From: Anaerolineaceae bacterium UBA2274
GTDB lineage: Bacteria; Chloroflexota; Anaerolineae; Anaerolineales; Anaerolineaceae
Length of the DNA stretch: 25,414 nt
Direction: 5' to 3'
Assembly: GCA_002347705.1 (NCBI GenBank)
Contig: DDWY01000004.1
Span: forward strand, 1 to 25,414
A program made the translations under genes and the position numbers. The notes below the pieces were generated by a model, which did not search any database, was not told the origin of the DNA, and was given only the letters and a program-made list of their open reading frames with translations. Below are positions 1 to 6,977 of this stretch, one piece after another; position 1 is the stretch's first letter, and every line of letters begins with the position of its first letter.

Positions 1-56
1 TCGCGGGTAACAACTGCATTTTGCATCTTCCACCATTTCTGACATTCCATCATTTT

Positions 57-110
57 AGATTGCTTACGAAATAGTACACTACGTGTCACAAAAGAAGCTC
101 GCAATGACAG
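57..110 (-). repeat. Dispersed repeat family C, copy 1
   Basis: Read on the minus strand, this copy begins CTGTCATTGCGAGC and ends with the AGCAATCT core, with about 30 variable bases between. The same conserved ends occur at 25360-25403 and, in a shortened version, at 201-232. Short elements with these ends are scattered between genes in many bacterial genomes. I call it a repeat because of the copies inside this window. Confidence 0.6.
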
Positions 111-200
111 TTCCTGATCTTTCCGGTCTCGCCTGCCCTGGTTTTTAATCCAGGGCAACCATGCACGGGAATTGACCGAAGGTCTCCATATGACCTTTCC

Positions 201-232
201 AGTCATAGTGAGATACGAAGCAATCTAAACTG
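201..232 (+). repeat. Dispersed repeat family C, short copy 2
   Basis: The 3' part CGAAGCAATCTAAACTG (216-232) is identical to 25393-25409 at the far end of the window. The 5' part AGTCATAGTGAGA is a degenerate version of the family's TGTCATTGCGAG end. The variable middle found in the longer copies is almost absent. Confidence 0.55.
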
Positions 233-291
233 AAAACCTCAGGTTTTATCATTCCCCCAAGCTAAAGGGAGCGGGCACAGTTAAATAACCA

Positions 292-316
292 GATATAAAA
301 GCCCAATCCGGCTTCG
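292..316 (-). terminator. Possible terminator of the nucleoside ABC operon
   Basis: On the minus strand, after the last permease gene, the sequence forms a 5-bp stem (AAGCC/GGCTT, bases 299-303 and 310-314, 6-base loop) followed directly by TTTTATAT. The stem is short, so this is a plausible but weak intrinsic terminator. Confidence 0.4.
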
Positions 317-348
317 AAAGTGAGAAACTATAAGCATGAGAGATGATT

Positions 349-1314
349 CTACAGCCCTCGTTCTCCTCGCTGGTAGGGCGTACCCAGCGCGGCAGGAGCA
401 CCAATGCGCTTCTTGCGTGCCGCTGAGCTGCCCCAAATCAGGGCGATGATCGTCAGGATATAAGGCGTCATCTGCAGAAAGAAGACCAGGTTCGTGTTGT
501 AGAAAAACGGGTTCGCCAGCCCAAACAAAATGCGCGGCCCCTGCAGGTCGAGCGTGAAGCGGCGTAAAATGCCAAACAAGTAGCCGCCCAACGCTGCCCG
601 CCAGGGATTCCAATGGGCAAAAATCACCAGTGCCACTGCAATCCAGCCCTGTCCGTTGACGGTCAGGTTCGAGTACCATCCCGGGGCAATGGCAACGCTG
701 ATAGCAGCCCCCGCCAATCCGGCAAAACACCCCCCGATGAAGGTATAAAGGTAGCGGGTGCGGTAGATATTGACGCCCAGGGTGTCAGCGGCAGCCGGGT
801 TCTCCCCCACAGCACGCAGATGGAGACCCGGACGGGTTTTGTTGATGAAATACGTGACAATCGGCAATAGCAAATAGCCAAAATAGACCAACAGGTTGTG
901 ATCAGCAAAAGCGACCGGACCCAGGTAAGGGATCTGCGAGAGCAGGGGGATGCTGGCACGGGGAATGACAGGCCCGGTCTGACCGGTGAGCCCATCGCCC
1001 AGCACCAATGCCAGACCTGTGCCCAGAAAAGTGAGTGAAAGACCGCTGACGGTTTGGTCAGCCTGAAAATGGATGGTGACGAGAGCATGGGCAAGGCTGA
1101 GCAGCCCGCCGGCGGCGATGGCTGCCAGCAAACCCAGCCAGACATTGCCTGTGGTGAATGCGACCTTGAAACCCGCCATGGCACCCACGAGCATCATGCC
1201 TTCAACACCCAGGTTTTGGATGCCCGCGCGTTCGGTCAGGATCTCGCCAATGGCAGCAATGAGCAAAACAGTGCCAGTGGAAATTCCGGAGCGGAAGATT
1301 TCAATCCAGTTCAT
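349..1314 (-). CDS. Nucleoside-type ABC transporter permease (NupC/YufQ-like)
   Basis: A 321-residue polytopic membrane protein, the second of two permeases in a BMP-type importer. I start it at the ATG at 1314 (MNWIEIFRSGIS) because a GGAG motif lies a suitable distance upstream and because this ATG overlaps the stop of the preceding permease by 4 bp (ATGA). An upstream in-frame start at 1344 has no such support. The early LTERAGIQNLGVEGMM segment and the later GENPAAADTLGVNIYRTRY segment, the cytoplasmic coupling region, are typical of the branched-chain/ribose-type permease superfamily as found in BmpA-NupABC systems. It ends the operon. The exact substrate (purine or pyrimidine nucleosides) cannot be read from the permease alone. 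Confidence 0.9.
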   Translation of the reverse strand: MNWIEIFRSGISTGTVLLIAAIGEILTERAGIQNLGVEGMMLVGAMAGFKVAFTTGNVWLGLLAAIAAGGLLSLAHALVTIHFQADQTVSGLSLTFLGTGLALVLGDGLTGQTGPVIPRASIPLLSQIPYLGPVAFADHNLLVYFGYLLLPIVTYFINKTRPGLHLRAVGENPAAADTLGVNIYRTRYLYTFIGGCFAGLAGAAISVAIAPGWYSNLTVNGQGWIAVALVIFAHWNPWRAALGGYLFGILRRFTLDLQGPRILFGLANPFFYNTNLVFFLQMTPYILTIIALIWGSSAARKKRIGAPAALGTPYQRGERGL

Positions 1315-2417
1315 TGGGCAGTCTCCTGTGCAGGGCGAACCCACTTAATTTCGTATTTGAGGAGGACATCACTGCTGATTACAAGGAAAAGAGTGATGCC
1401 CTGGATGAGAAATGAGATGCCCGAGGGTTGAATTTCGCGGCTGGCAACCAGCAGAGCACCAAACAAGATCGAGACGACTATCACAGCAAAGGGGTTGAGC
1501 TTGGCAAGCCAGGCAACAATTACACCAGAAAAGCCGTACGAAGTGGAGATGCGCTCCTGCAAACGGTGGACCACGCCGGAGACCTCGGTCATGCCTGCCA
1601 GCCCAGCCAGAGCGCCGGAAACCATAAACACCAGGATGGTATTGGCAGTGATATTGATGCCGGCATAGCGGGCAGCGCGGGGGTTATCACCAATCAGTGT
1701 GATTTTATAGCCCCATTTGCTGCGATAGACGATCAGATAGACAATCACTGCCGCGATCAGCCCGAATAGGATGCCCAAGTGCAGGGTCATGCCCGAGAAG
1801 GCAGGCACCTGCTTGGCATAATCCGCCAAACGCGGCAGCCAGGCTGATTTGGGGAAAGTCTTGGTCATTTGGAAGCCTGATTCACTCCATTTGCCGAAAA
1901 TCCAATAGTTGTTCCAGAGTACGGCAATATAGTTGAGCATCAGGGTAATGATGATCTCATTGATGTTAAGTTTTGCCTTAAGGAAACCGGCAATAAAGGC
2001 ATAAAGCGACCCACCCAGCATACCGAGGGCTGCCATGAGTGAGATAATAGCCCAACGGGGGGTGGTGTCGAGGTTCACCAAGGGAACCATCACGACCGCG
2101 CTTGCCATGAATGCGCCAACAAAGAATTGCCCTTCGGCACCAATGTTCCAGAGGCGCATCCTGAAGGCCAGTGAGCAGCCCAGACCAATCAACAGCAGAG
2201 GAGTGGCTTTAACGACCACATCAGAAAAAGCGCCCCACGAGCCAAACGAGGCTTTAAATAAATAAGAATAAACTTTGAACGGATCAGCACCAGTGACAGC
2301 AAGGATAACGCCAGAAATAATGAAGGCAAGCAGGACCGCACCGACGGAAGTTACAACAGGTAACCACTTAGGGCTATCTTCAGTGCGTTTTAGAAGAACA
2401 GGATAGGGAATTTTCAT
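1311..2417 (-). CDS. Nucleoside-type ABC transporter permease (NupB/YufP-like)
   Basis: A 368-residue integral membrane protein, first permease of the pair. It has an N-terminal helix near residues 20-45, a FRMRLWNIGAEGQFFVGA segment typical of YufP/NupB permeases, and the coupling segment GDNPRAARYAGI that matches its partner. Both ends are translationally coupled: its ATG overlaps the stop of the ATPase gene by 4 bp (2414-2417), and its stop overlaps the start of the second permease by 4 bp (1311-1314). Such permeases form a heterodimeric channel with the neighbouring permease in BMP-dependent nucleoside importers. Length and composition are normal for the family. Confidence 0.9.
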   Translation of the reverse strand: MKIPYPVLLKRTEDSPKWLPVVTSVGAVLLAFIISGVILAVTGADPFKVYSYLFKASFGSWGAFSDVVVKATPLLLIGLGCSLAFRMRLWNIGAEGQFFVGAFMASAVVMVPLVNLDTTPRWAIISLMAALGMLGGSLYAFIAGFLKAKLNINEIIITLMLNYIAVLWNNYWIFGKWSESGFQMTKTFPKSAWLPRLADYAKQVPAFSGMTLHLGILFGLIAAVIVYLIVYRSKWGYKITLIGDNPRAARYAGINITANTILVFMVSGALAGLAGMTEVSGVVHRLQERISTSYGFSGVIVAWLAKLNPFAVIVVSILFGALLVASREIQPSGISFLIQGITLFLVISSDVLLKYEIKWVRPAQETAQ

Positions 2418-4222
2418 TCATCATCTCCCTGTTTGTAATTTTCGCCCAAAACTTTTCGCAACACGCGTTCCTTTTCGGTGAGATTTAGGGGTGGGTCTTC
2501 AGGTGTGGCGGAAGACTCTGGCTGTGGGAGCACTTCTGTCGGCTCCGCACTTTCAGAGAATAGCTCGATTTCTGCTGGCTGTTTGGCTTGGGAAGATTCT
2601 TCGTAATTATGAAGATTATCTAGAACCTCATCAAAACTTGAGGGAGTGCCCTCAATGGAGGCTTGCTCTGCTTGCGCTTTTTCAGGCAATTCCTCTGGGA
2701 GAGTGCCGGTCATCATCAGCCCGATCTGGGTGATGTCAAAGTCCTCACTACAAAGGACCCCAACAATTTGCCCTTCGTACATGACGGCGATGCGGTCGGA
2801 AAGGGAGAGTAGCTCGTCCAGATCTTCTGATACAAGCAGGATGGCGCAGCCTTGTTCACGCTGGTTGAGAAGCATCTGCTGAACGCTTTCAATAGCGCCA
2901 ACGTCCAATCCGCGGGTGGGCTGCATTGCGACGACCATACGTGGGGTACTGGAAAGCTCACGGGCGAGAATCAGTTTTTGCAGGTTGCCGCCAGAGAGTT
3001 TGCGCGCCTGGGTTTGCACGCTGGGTGCCTGGATGTCGTATTCGGTTTTCAAGCCTCCAGCAAGTTCGTCAGCTGCCACATAGTCCAACTGCCATTTTTG
3101 ACTGACTGGCTGCTGGTCGTAGCGCTTCATAATGATGTTGCTGGTAAGCGAAAGGTTTGGAGCACTGCCGACCCCGATACGATCCTCGGGGATGTGGGCA
3201 AGACCCTGGTTAATGGAGAAGGAAGGCGGTTTATTGGCAATATCCTTGCCTTCCAGCCAAATCCGTCCTGTGCAGGGACGCAGACCGGTGATGACTTCCA
3301 CCAATTCGCTCTGACCATTGCCGGCGACGCCGGCGATGCCGAGAATTTCACCTTCGTGCAGCGCCAGGTCCACATTACGCAGAGCAGGCAGGTTCTTGTT
3401 ATTCAAGGCGGAAACATCTTCCAGCCGCAAGACCTCACGCCCAGCTGCTTGTTCACATTTATGCAGATTAAAAATCACTTCGCGACCAACCATCAGCGAG
3501 GCAAGACTTTCACGAGTAAAATCTTGCAAGTCCACGCGTTCTGCGGTTGCGCGCCCGCGCCGCAAAACTGTCAATTTATCAGCAACGTGCTTGACCTCGG
3601 TGAGCTTGTGGCTGATGAAGGCAATGGATTTGCCTTGCGCGGCCATTCCCTTGAGCGTTTCAATTAACTCGTCGGCTTCCTGTGGAGCGAGGACGGCTGT
3701 TGGCTCGTCCATGATGAGAATGTTTGCGCCCCGATAAAGAATTTTGAGGATCTCGACACGCTGCTGCTCGCCAACCGAAAGTTGCCATATCTTGGCAGTT
3801 GGATCAATATGGATGCCAAATTGTTCTGCCAAATTGCTGATTTCCTGGTCATACTTTTTCAGATTAAGAGCAAAGCGGGGTGTGTCAAGACCGATGAGAA
3901 TATTTTCGGTCACAGTTTGATTTTCGACCAACATAAAATGTTGATGGACCATACCAATCCCATTGGCAATCGCATCCCGTGGTGAATTGAAACTCACCTT
4001 TTTACCATGTATGCGGATTTCGCCGGACTGGGGTTTATAGAGACCGGTGAGCACGTTCATCAGGGTGCTTTTGCCAGCGCCGTTTTCCCCAAGCAGGGCA
4101 TGAATCTCACCAGGGTAGAGGGTAAAGTTGACATGATCGTTAGCTAATACGCCGGGAAAACGCAGGACAATATCCTGCATTTCAACAGCGGGAACTGTAT
4201 TTGTTTCTTCAGGAAAGGTCAT
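2414..4222 (-). CDS. Double-domain ABC ATPase of a nucleoside importer (NupA/YufO-like), with long acidic tail
   Basis: A 602-residue cytoplasmic ATPase with two nucleotide-binding domains. Domain 1 has Walker A GENGAGKST (45-53), signature LSVGEQQ (148-154) and Walker B ILIMDEP (168-174). Domain 2 has a degenerate Walker A (GVAGNGQSE, 298-306), signature LSGGNLQ (409-415) and the AMQPTRGLDVGA segment, where Gln replaces the acidic Walker B residue. These asymmetries are normal in the ribose/nucleoside import ATPases (RbsA/NupA/YufO type). Homologues usually end near 510 residues. Here about 95 extra residues (roughly 508-602) form an acidic tail rich in Pro, Glu and Ser, ending with a basic/acidic segment (KERVLRKVLGENYKQGDDE). 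The gene follows the binding-protein gene after a hairpin and couples to the first permease by ATGA overlap. Confidence 0.92.
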   Translation of the reverse strand: MTFPEETNTVPAVEMQDIVLRFPGVLANDHVNFTLYPGEIHALLGENGAGKSTLMNVLTGLYKPQSGEIRIHGKKVSFNSPRDAIANGIGMVHQHFMLVENQTVTENILIGLDTPRFALNLKKYDQEISNLAEQFGIHIDPTAKIWQLSVGEQQRVEILKILYRGANILIMDEPTAVLAPQEADELIETLKGMAAQGKSIAFISHKLTEVKHVADKLTVLRRGRATAERVDLQDFTRESLASLMVGREVIFNLHKCEQAAGREVLRLEDVSALNNKNLPALRNVDLALHEGEILGIAGVAGNGQSELVEVITGLRPCTGRIWLEGKDIANKPPSFSINQGLAHIPEDRIGVGSAPNLSLTSNIIMKRYDQQPVSQKWQLDYVAADELAGGLKTEYDIQAPSVQTQARKLSGGNLQKLILARELSSTPRMVVAMQPTRGLDVGAIESVQQMLLNQREQGCAILLVSEDLDELLSLSDRIAVMYEGQIVGVLCSEDFDITQIGLMMTGTLPEELPEKAQAEQASIEGTPSSFDEVLDNLHNYEESSQAKQPAEIELFSESAEPTEVLPQPESSATPEDPPLNLTEKERVLRKVLGENYKQGDDE

Positions 4223-4240
4223 GGTCTTCTTTTATCGATA

Positions 4241-4269
4241 GAGAGATGGCTCTGTTCGAGCCATCTCTC
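4241..4269 (-). promoter_or_regulatory. Intercistronic hairpin 3' of the BMP binding-protein gene
   Basis: GAGAGATGGCTC (4241-4252) and GAGCCATCTCTC (4258-4269) form a perfect 12-bp stem with a 5-base loop. It sits 18 bases after the binding-protein stop and before the ATPase start. On the transcribed strand it is followed by TATCGATAAAAG, with no U-tract. Partial termination, 3' end protection or RNA processing is therefore likelier than full termination. Confidence 0.75.
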
Positions 4270-4287
4270 CGAAAGGTTTTGCTCAGG

Positions 4288-5532
4288 CTAAGGGAGTTCA
4301 GCCGTAACGTTCTGGTTCCACCAATACATACCTACGCCATCAGCACAGGGAGCATCTGGACCAGCAAAGCAGTCCAGGTCCACCTGGCGCAGGCTTTCGC
4401 CTTCAGCAAGAACGAGGTTGCCTTGGTTGTCGGTGATGGGACCTTTGAAGACGTCGAAGCGGGTCATTGTGCCAGAAAGGAACATGGCAAGTTCATCGCG
4501 GACAAGTTGCAGGTCTTCTGCGGGCAAATCTTTGGCACCGGGCATCAGTTCTTGGCCTTCCATGAAGCCATAGAGACCGAGACCGCCGGAATCAGCATCA
4601 AAGTAGACAGCTTCACCAGCGAAAGTGCCATCCATGGATTTTTGAACCTCAATAGCATAGAGAGGACCCCAGTTCCAGTACATGGTAGTAAGGCAGGTGT
4701 CGAGCGTGCAGTTGTTGATGTAGTCATAGGTGATACCCCATTTGCCGCTAGGGGCTGCAATCGCGGGGGCGGGAGTGTCCGCACCGGTCATCACGACCTG
4801 GGCGCCAGCATCAAAGAGGGACTTCGCTGCTTCCTGTTCGATAGTGGGATCATGCCAGGTGTAAATGAAGCGGACATCCAGGGTGCATTCAGGGCAGGTC
4901 TTTGCCATACCGAGCGCAAAAGCGTTGCCAAGACGCAGCTCTTCAGGGATGGGGAAGGTCGCCATGTAACCAACCTGGGTGCTCCCGTCAACTTTGGCGC
5001 GAGAACCAGCCAGCATACCTGCGAGGTACTTGATATCTTCCATAGCGCCCATGATGTTGCCAAAGTTGGTACCATTGGATTTGTAACCGGAAACATGGAG
5101 AAAATCCTTGTCCGGGAATTCACCGGCGACAGTTTCGGTGGCATCCATGAAACCGAAAGAGGTTGTGATAACCATATCAAAACCTTTTCGGGCCAAAGAG
5201 CGGGTAACCTGCTCGGAATCGACACCTTCTGCAACATTCTCAACATAGGCAGTGTGGACACCGGGTACATTATCCTGAACATAGAGCCGACCGACATCGT
5301 GAGACTGAGACCAGCCACCATCATCGTGGGGTCCAACATAGACGAAAGCCACGTTAAAACAGCCTTCGATTGGAGCAGGCACCTGGTAGGCACCTTCAGC
5401 TTCCAAAGCAGATTCTGCCTTGCAGTCCACTGCGACAGGTTCTTCAACTACGGGGGCGGCTGTTTGACAAGCTGCCAGGAACATACTTAATACTAAGAAA
5501 ATACTGACCAACGTTAACAACTTTTTATTCAT
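4288..5532 (-). CDS. BMP-family nucleoside-binding lipoprotein of an ABC importer
   Basis: A 414-residue exported lipoprotein. I start it at the ATG at 5532, which follows CAGGAGAAAAG and gives MNKKLLTLVSIFLVLSMFLAAC; longer in-frame starts up to 5613 would bury the signal peptide. The lipobox is LAAC with Cys22. The mature part has the BMP/PnrA-type features: VAFVYVGPHDDGGWSQSHDVG near the start, TTSFGFMDAT, and VVMTGADTPAPA in the second lobe. BMP proteins such as PnrA bind purine nucleosides, but some relatives bind other ligands. It is the first gene of the importer operon, and a strong hairpin separates it from the ATPase gene. A PIG-L deacetylase is divergently transcribed from the same 244-bp spacer. 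Confidence 0.9.
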   Translation of the reverse strand: MNKKLLTLVSIFLVLSMFLAACQTAAPVVEEPVAVDCKAESALEAEGAYQVPAPIEGCFNVAFVYVGPHDDGGWSQSHDVGRLYVQDNVPGVHTAYVENVAEGVDSEQVTRSLARKGFDMVITTSFGFMDATETVAGEFPDKDFLHVSGYKSNGTNFGNIMGAMEDIKYLAGMLAGSRAKVDGSTQVGYMATFPIPEELRLGNAFALGMAKTCPECTLDVRFIYTWHDPTIEQEAAKSLFDAGAQVVMTGADTPAPAIAAPSGKWGITYDYINNCTLDTCLTTMYWNWGPLYAIEVQKSMDGTFAGEAVYFDADSGGLGLYGFMEGQELMPGAKDLPAEDLQLVRDELAMFLSGTMTRFDVFKGPITDNQGNLVLAEGESLRQVDLDCFAGPDAPCADGVGMYWWNQNVTAELP

Positions 5533-5725
5533 CTTTTCTCCTGTTTGGGTGAGTTTGGTGTCTTTGGGGAGTTTTAATGGCATGGCTTTCCTCTCTACTC
5601 CTTTGAACGGCATTATCTAATTGTACAACAAAGCGCCAGATTGGGAGAAAATTCGTGAGAAAATTCGTTACTTTTGCTTCTGCTTAATCCCTTTTAAATT
5701 AACTGGGACAAGTATCACCTCAAAG

Positions 5726-5754
5726 TGGAATTCTCTTTGCCTGAAGTTTATAAT
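5726..5754 (+). promoter_or_regulatory. Possible promoter of the PIG-L deacetylase gene
   Basis: A perfect -10 box TATAAT lies at 5749-5754, with a weak -35 (TGGAAT, 5726-5731) 17 bases upstream. The predicted start near 5761 leaves a short leader containing the ribosome site GGAGGAG (5767-5773). Confidence 0.45.
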
Positions 5755-5776
5755 CATCACAAAAATGGAGGAGAAT

Positions 5777-6622
5777 ATGTTCACCAAAGCAAATCAGGAA
5801 GTTTATGTGCCCGATGGGAGCAATCCCGAAGAAGCTCTCAGCCGCACAACTCACCTTGCCGTTGCAGCGCACCAGGATGACATTGAAATCATGGCGATCG
5901 ATGGCATCCTCCAGGGGCTCAAGAACCCTGATGCCCACTTTAGCGGTTGTGTTGTAACTGATGGTCACGGTTCACCCCGGGCTGGCGAGTTTGGCCACGT
6001 CAGTGATGATGAAATGGCGCAGATCAGGATAGAAGAACAAAAAGCTGCTGCCCGCCTGGGGCATTACTCCGCCCAGGTCTTTCTTGGGTATACCAGCGCA
6101 AGGGTAAAAGACCCCTCAGATTCAGCTCTGGTCGATGACCTCACCAAACTCCTGCAGGCCACTCAACCTGAAATCCTCTACACGCATAACCCCGCCGACA
6201 AACACACCACGCACGTGGCAGTGTTCTTGCGCGTTATCGCGGCTCTGCGCCGCCTTCCGAAAGAAATTCGCCCAAAGAAAGTCTACGGCTGCGAGGTCTG
6301 GCGCAATCTCGATTGGCTGCCCGATGAAATAAAAACGGTCTTTGATGTTTCTGAAGAACCTGAACTGCAAGCTGCCCTGATTGACGTTTTTGAATCCCAG
6401 GTTGAAGGCGGTAAAAATTACACAGAAGCCATTGTTGGACGGCGCATCGCGAACTCCACTTTCTTCGCCTCTCACGTGACTGATAAAGCCACCCGCCTGG
6501 CGTACGCTCTCGACCTGACACCGTTAATCGAAGACGATTCCCTTGATGTGATCACCTGGATGCAGGGGAAAATCGCGGAGTTTAATGCGGTCGTGACCGA
6601 CACACTGGAGTCATTGAGTTAA
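5777..6622 (+). CDS. PIG-L/LmbE family zinc-dependent deacetylase
   Basis: A 281-residue predicted cytoplasmic protein. I start it at the ATG at 5777 because GGAGGAG lies just upstream; in-frame sequence back to 5621 has no family resemblance. The N-terminal beta-strand plus AHQDD motif (His32, Asp34, Asp35) and the later HTTH motif (His146) match the zinc site and catalytic Asp of PIG-L enzymes, which remove acetyl groups from N-acetylglucosamine-like substrates (GlcNAc-PI, MshB/BshB substrates, diacetylchitobiose). TDGHGSPRAGEF and the VYGCEVWRNLDWLP segment fit family members found beside sugar genes. It diverges from the BMP importer, so the pair might handle a common N-acetylated or nucleoside-linked compound. 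The substrate cannot be deduced from sequence. Confidence 0.85.
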   Translation: MFTKANQEVYVPDGSNPEEALSRTTHLAVAAHQDDIEIMAIDGILQGLKNPDAHFSGCVVTDGHGSPRAGEFGHVSDDEMAQIRIEEQKAAARLGHYSAQVFLGYTSARVKDPSDSALVDDLTKLLQATQPEILYTHNPADKHTTHVAVFLRVIAALRRLPKEIRPKKVYGCEVWRNLDWLPDEIKTVFDVSEEPELQAALIDVFESQVEGGKNYTEAIVGRRIANSTFFASHVTDKATRLAYALDLTPLIEDDSLDVITWMQGKIAEFNAVVTDTLESLS

Positions 6623-6753
6623 ACAAACTGGTAAATTTTTTGCTGTAGAACTGATCGTCTATCCAGTAAATATGAGACCATTGGTCGGATTCCACTTTTG
6701 TTATCATGAACAACACAAAGGATCTGCACACAAAAAGTAGTTTTTTTGAAAAA

Positions 6754-6814
6754 GTAGGGTGGGTTGGCGTAAAACAAAATTGAATTTTGAAAGAACATAA
6801 AAAGCCAACCCACC
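6754..6814 (+). repeat. Dispersed repeat family A, copy 1 (61 bp, inverted ends)
   Basis: Begins GTAGGGTGGGTTGGCGT and ends GCCAACCCACC. The 11-bp ends GGTGGGTTGGC (6758-6768) and GCCAACCCACC (6804-6814) are perfect inverted repeats around an A+T-rich middle. Related copies occur at 6836-6901, 24835-24888, 25026-25086 and 25126-25186. Confidence 0.75.
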
Positions 6815-6835
6815 ATTAACACATGCAACACTACT

Positions 6836-6901
6836 GTACGGTGGGTTGTCTAAAAAAGGCTGGGATTTGGTACAGACTCCATGACGCCAACCCACCCCTA
6901 C
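6836..6901 (-). repeat. Dispersed repeat family A, copy 2
   Basis: The right end GACGCCAACCCACCCCTAC is close to the reverse complement of the family's GTAGGGTGGGTTGGCGTC start, and the left end carries the partner CGGTGGGTTG with some decay. It lies 21 bp from copy 1. Confidence 0.65.
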
Positions 6902-6912
6902 AGCTGCCATTT

Positions 6913-6943
6913 AGATTCTTCGCAAAAGAGGCTCAGAATGACA
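6913..6943 (-). repeat. Dispersed repeat family B, copy 1 (31 bp)
   Basis: These 31 bases are the exact reverse complement of 25199-25229 (TGTCATTCTGAGCC...GAAGAATCT). Both copies sit 11-12 bp from a family A repeat. The element resembles short TGTCATTCTGAG-type intergenic repeats found widely in bacteria. Confidence 0.75.
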
Positions 6944-6977
6944 GAGATTGCCAGTTCAAAGAGCCCATGCCTAAAAT

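Larger units (their letters stand above)
1..348. other. Repeat-bearing intergenic region
   Basis: I see no convincing coding region here. The stretch holds two copies of a dispersed repeat related to GTCATTGCGAG...CGAAGCAATCT (57-110 on the minus strand and 201-232 on the plus strand), a perfect 8-bp hairpin (TGCCCTGG at 134-141 with CCAGGGCA at 150-157), and a weak terminator-like hairpin for the nucleoside transporter operon near 299-314. The first 56 bases may belong to a neighbouring feature cut by the window edge, but I cannot identify one. Confidence 0.6.
6623..6977. other. Repeat-rich spacer between converging genes
   Basis: This 355-bp stretch separates the convergent deacetylase and ecfT genes. 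I find no credible gene; several short open frames here run through repeats. It holds two copies of the GGTGGGTTGGC repeat (6754-6814 and 6836-6901) and one copy of the TGTCATTCTGAG repeat (6913-6943, minus strand). A T7 run at 6741-6747 has no clear stem before it. Confidence 0.6.

Noticed and set aside
134..157. 8-bp hairpin TGCCCTGG/CCAGGGCA as a terminator
   Set aside because: It has no U-tract on either strand and lies about 190 bp from the nearest gene end; it is more likely part of an intergenic repeat.
2852..3667. Plus-strand open frame of 271 codons inside the ATPase gene
   Set aside because: The ATPase frame carries both nucleotide-binding domains across this interval; the antisense frame has no domain pattern or start signal.
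4201..5490. Long plus-strand open frame (429 codons) opposite the BMP lipoprotein gene
   Set aside because: The minus-strand frame has a signal peptide, lipobox and family motifs, while the plus-strand frame has none and lacks a ribosome site.
5611..5650. Possible promoter for the BMP importer operon (GATAAT or TACAAT on the minus strand)
   Set aside because: Neither candidate -10 box has an acceptable -35 element at 16-18 bases, so no promoter is annotated.
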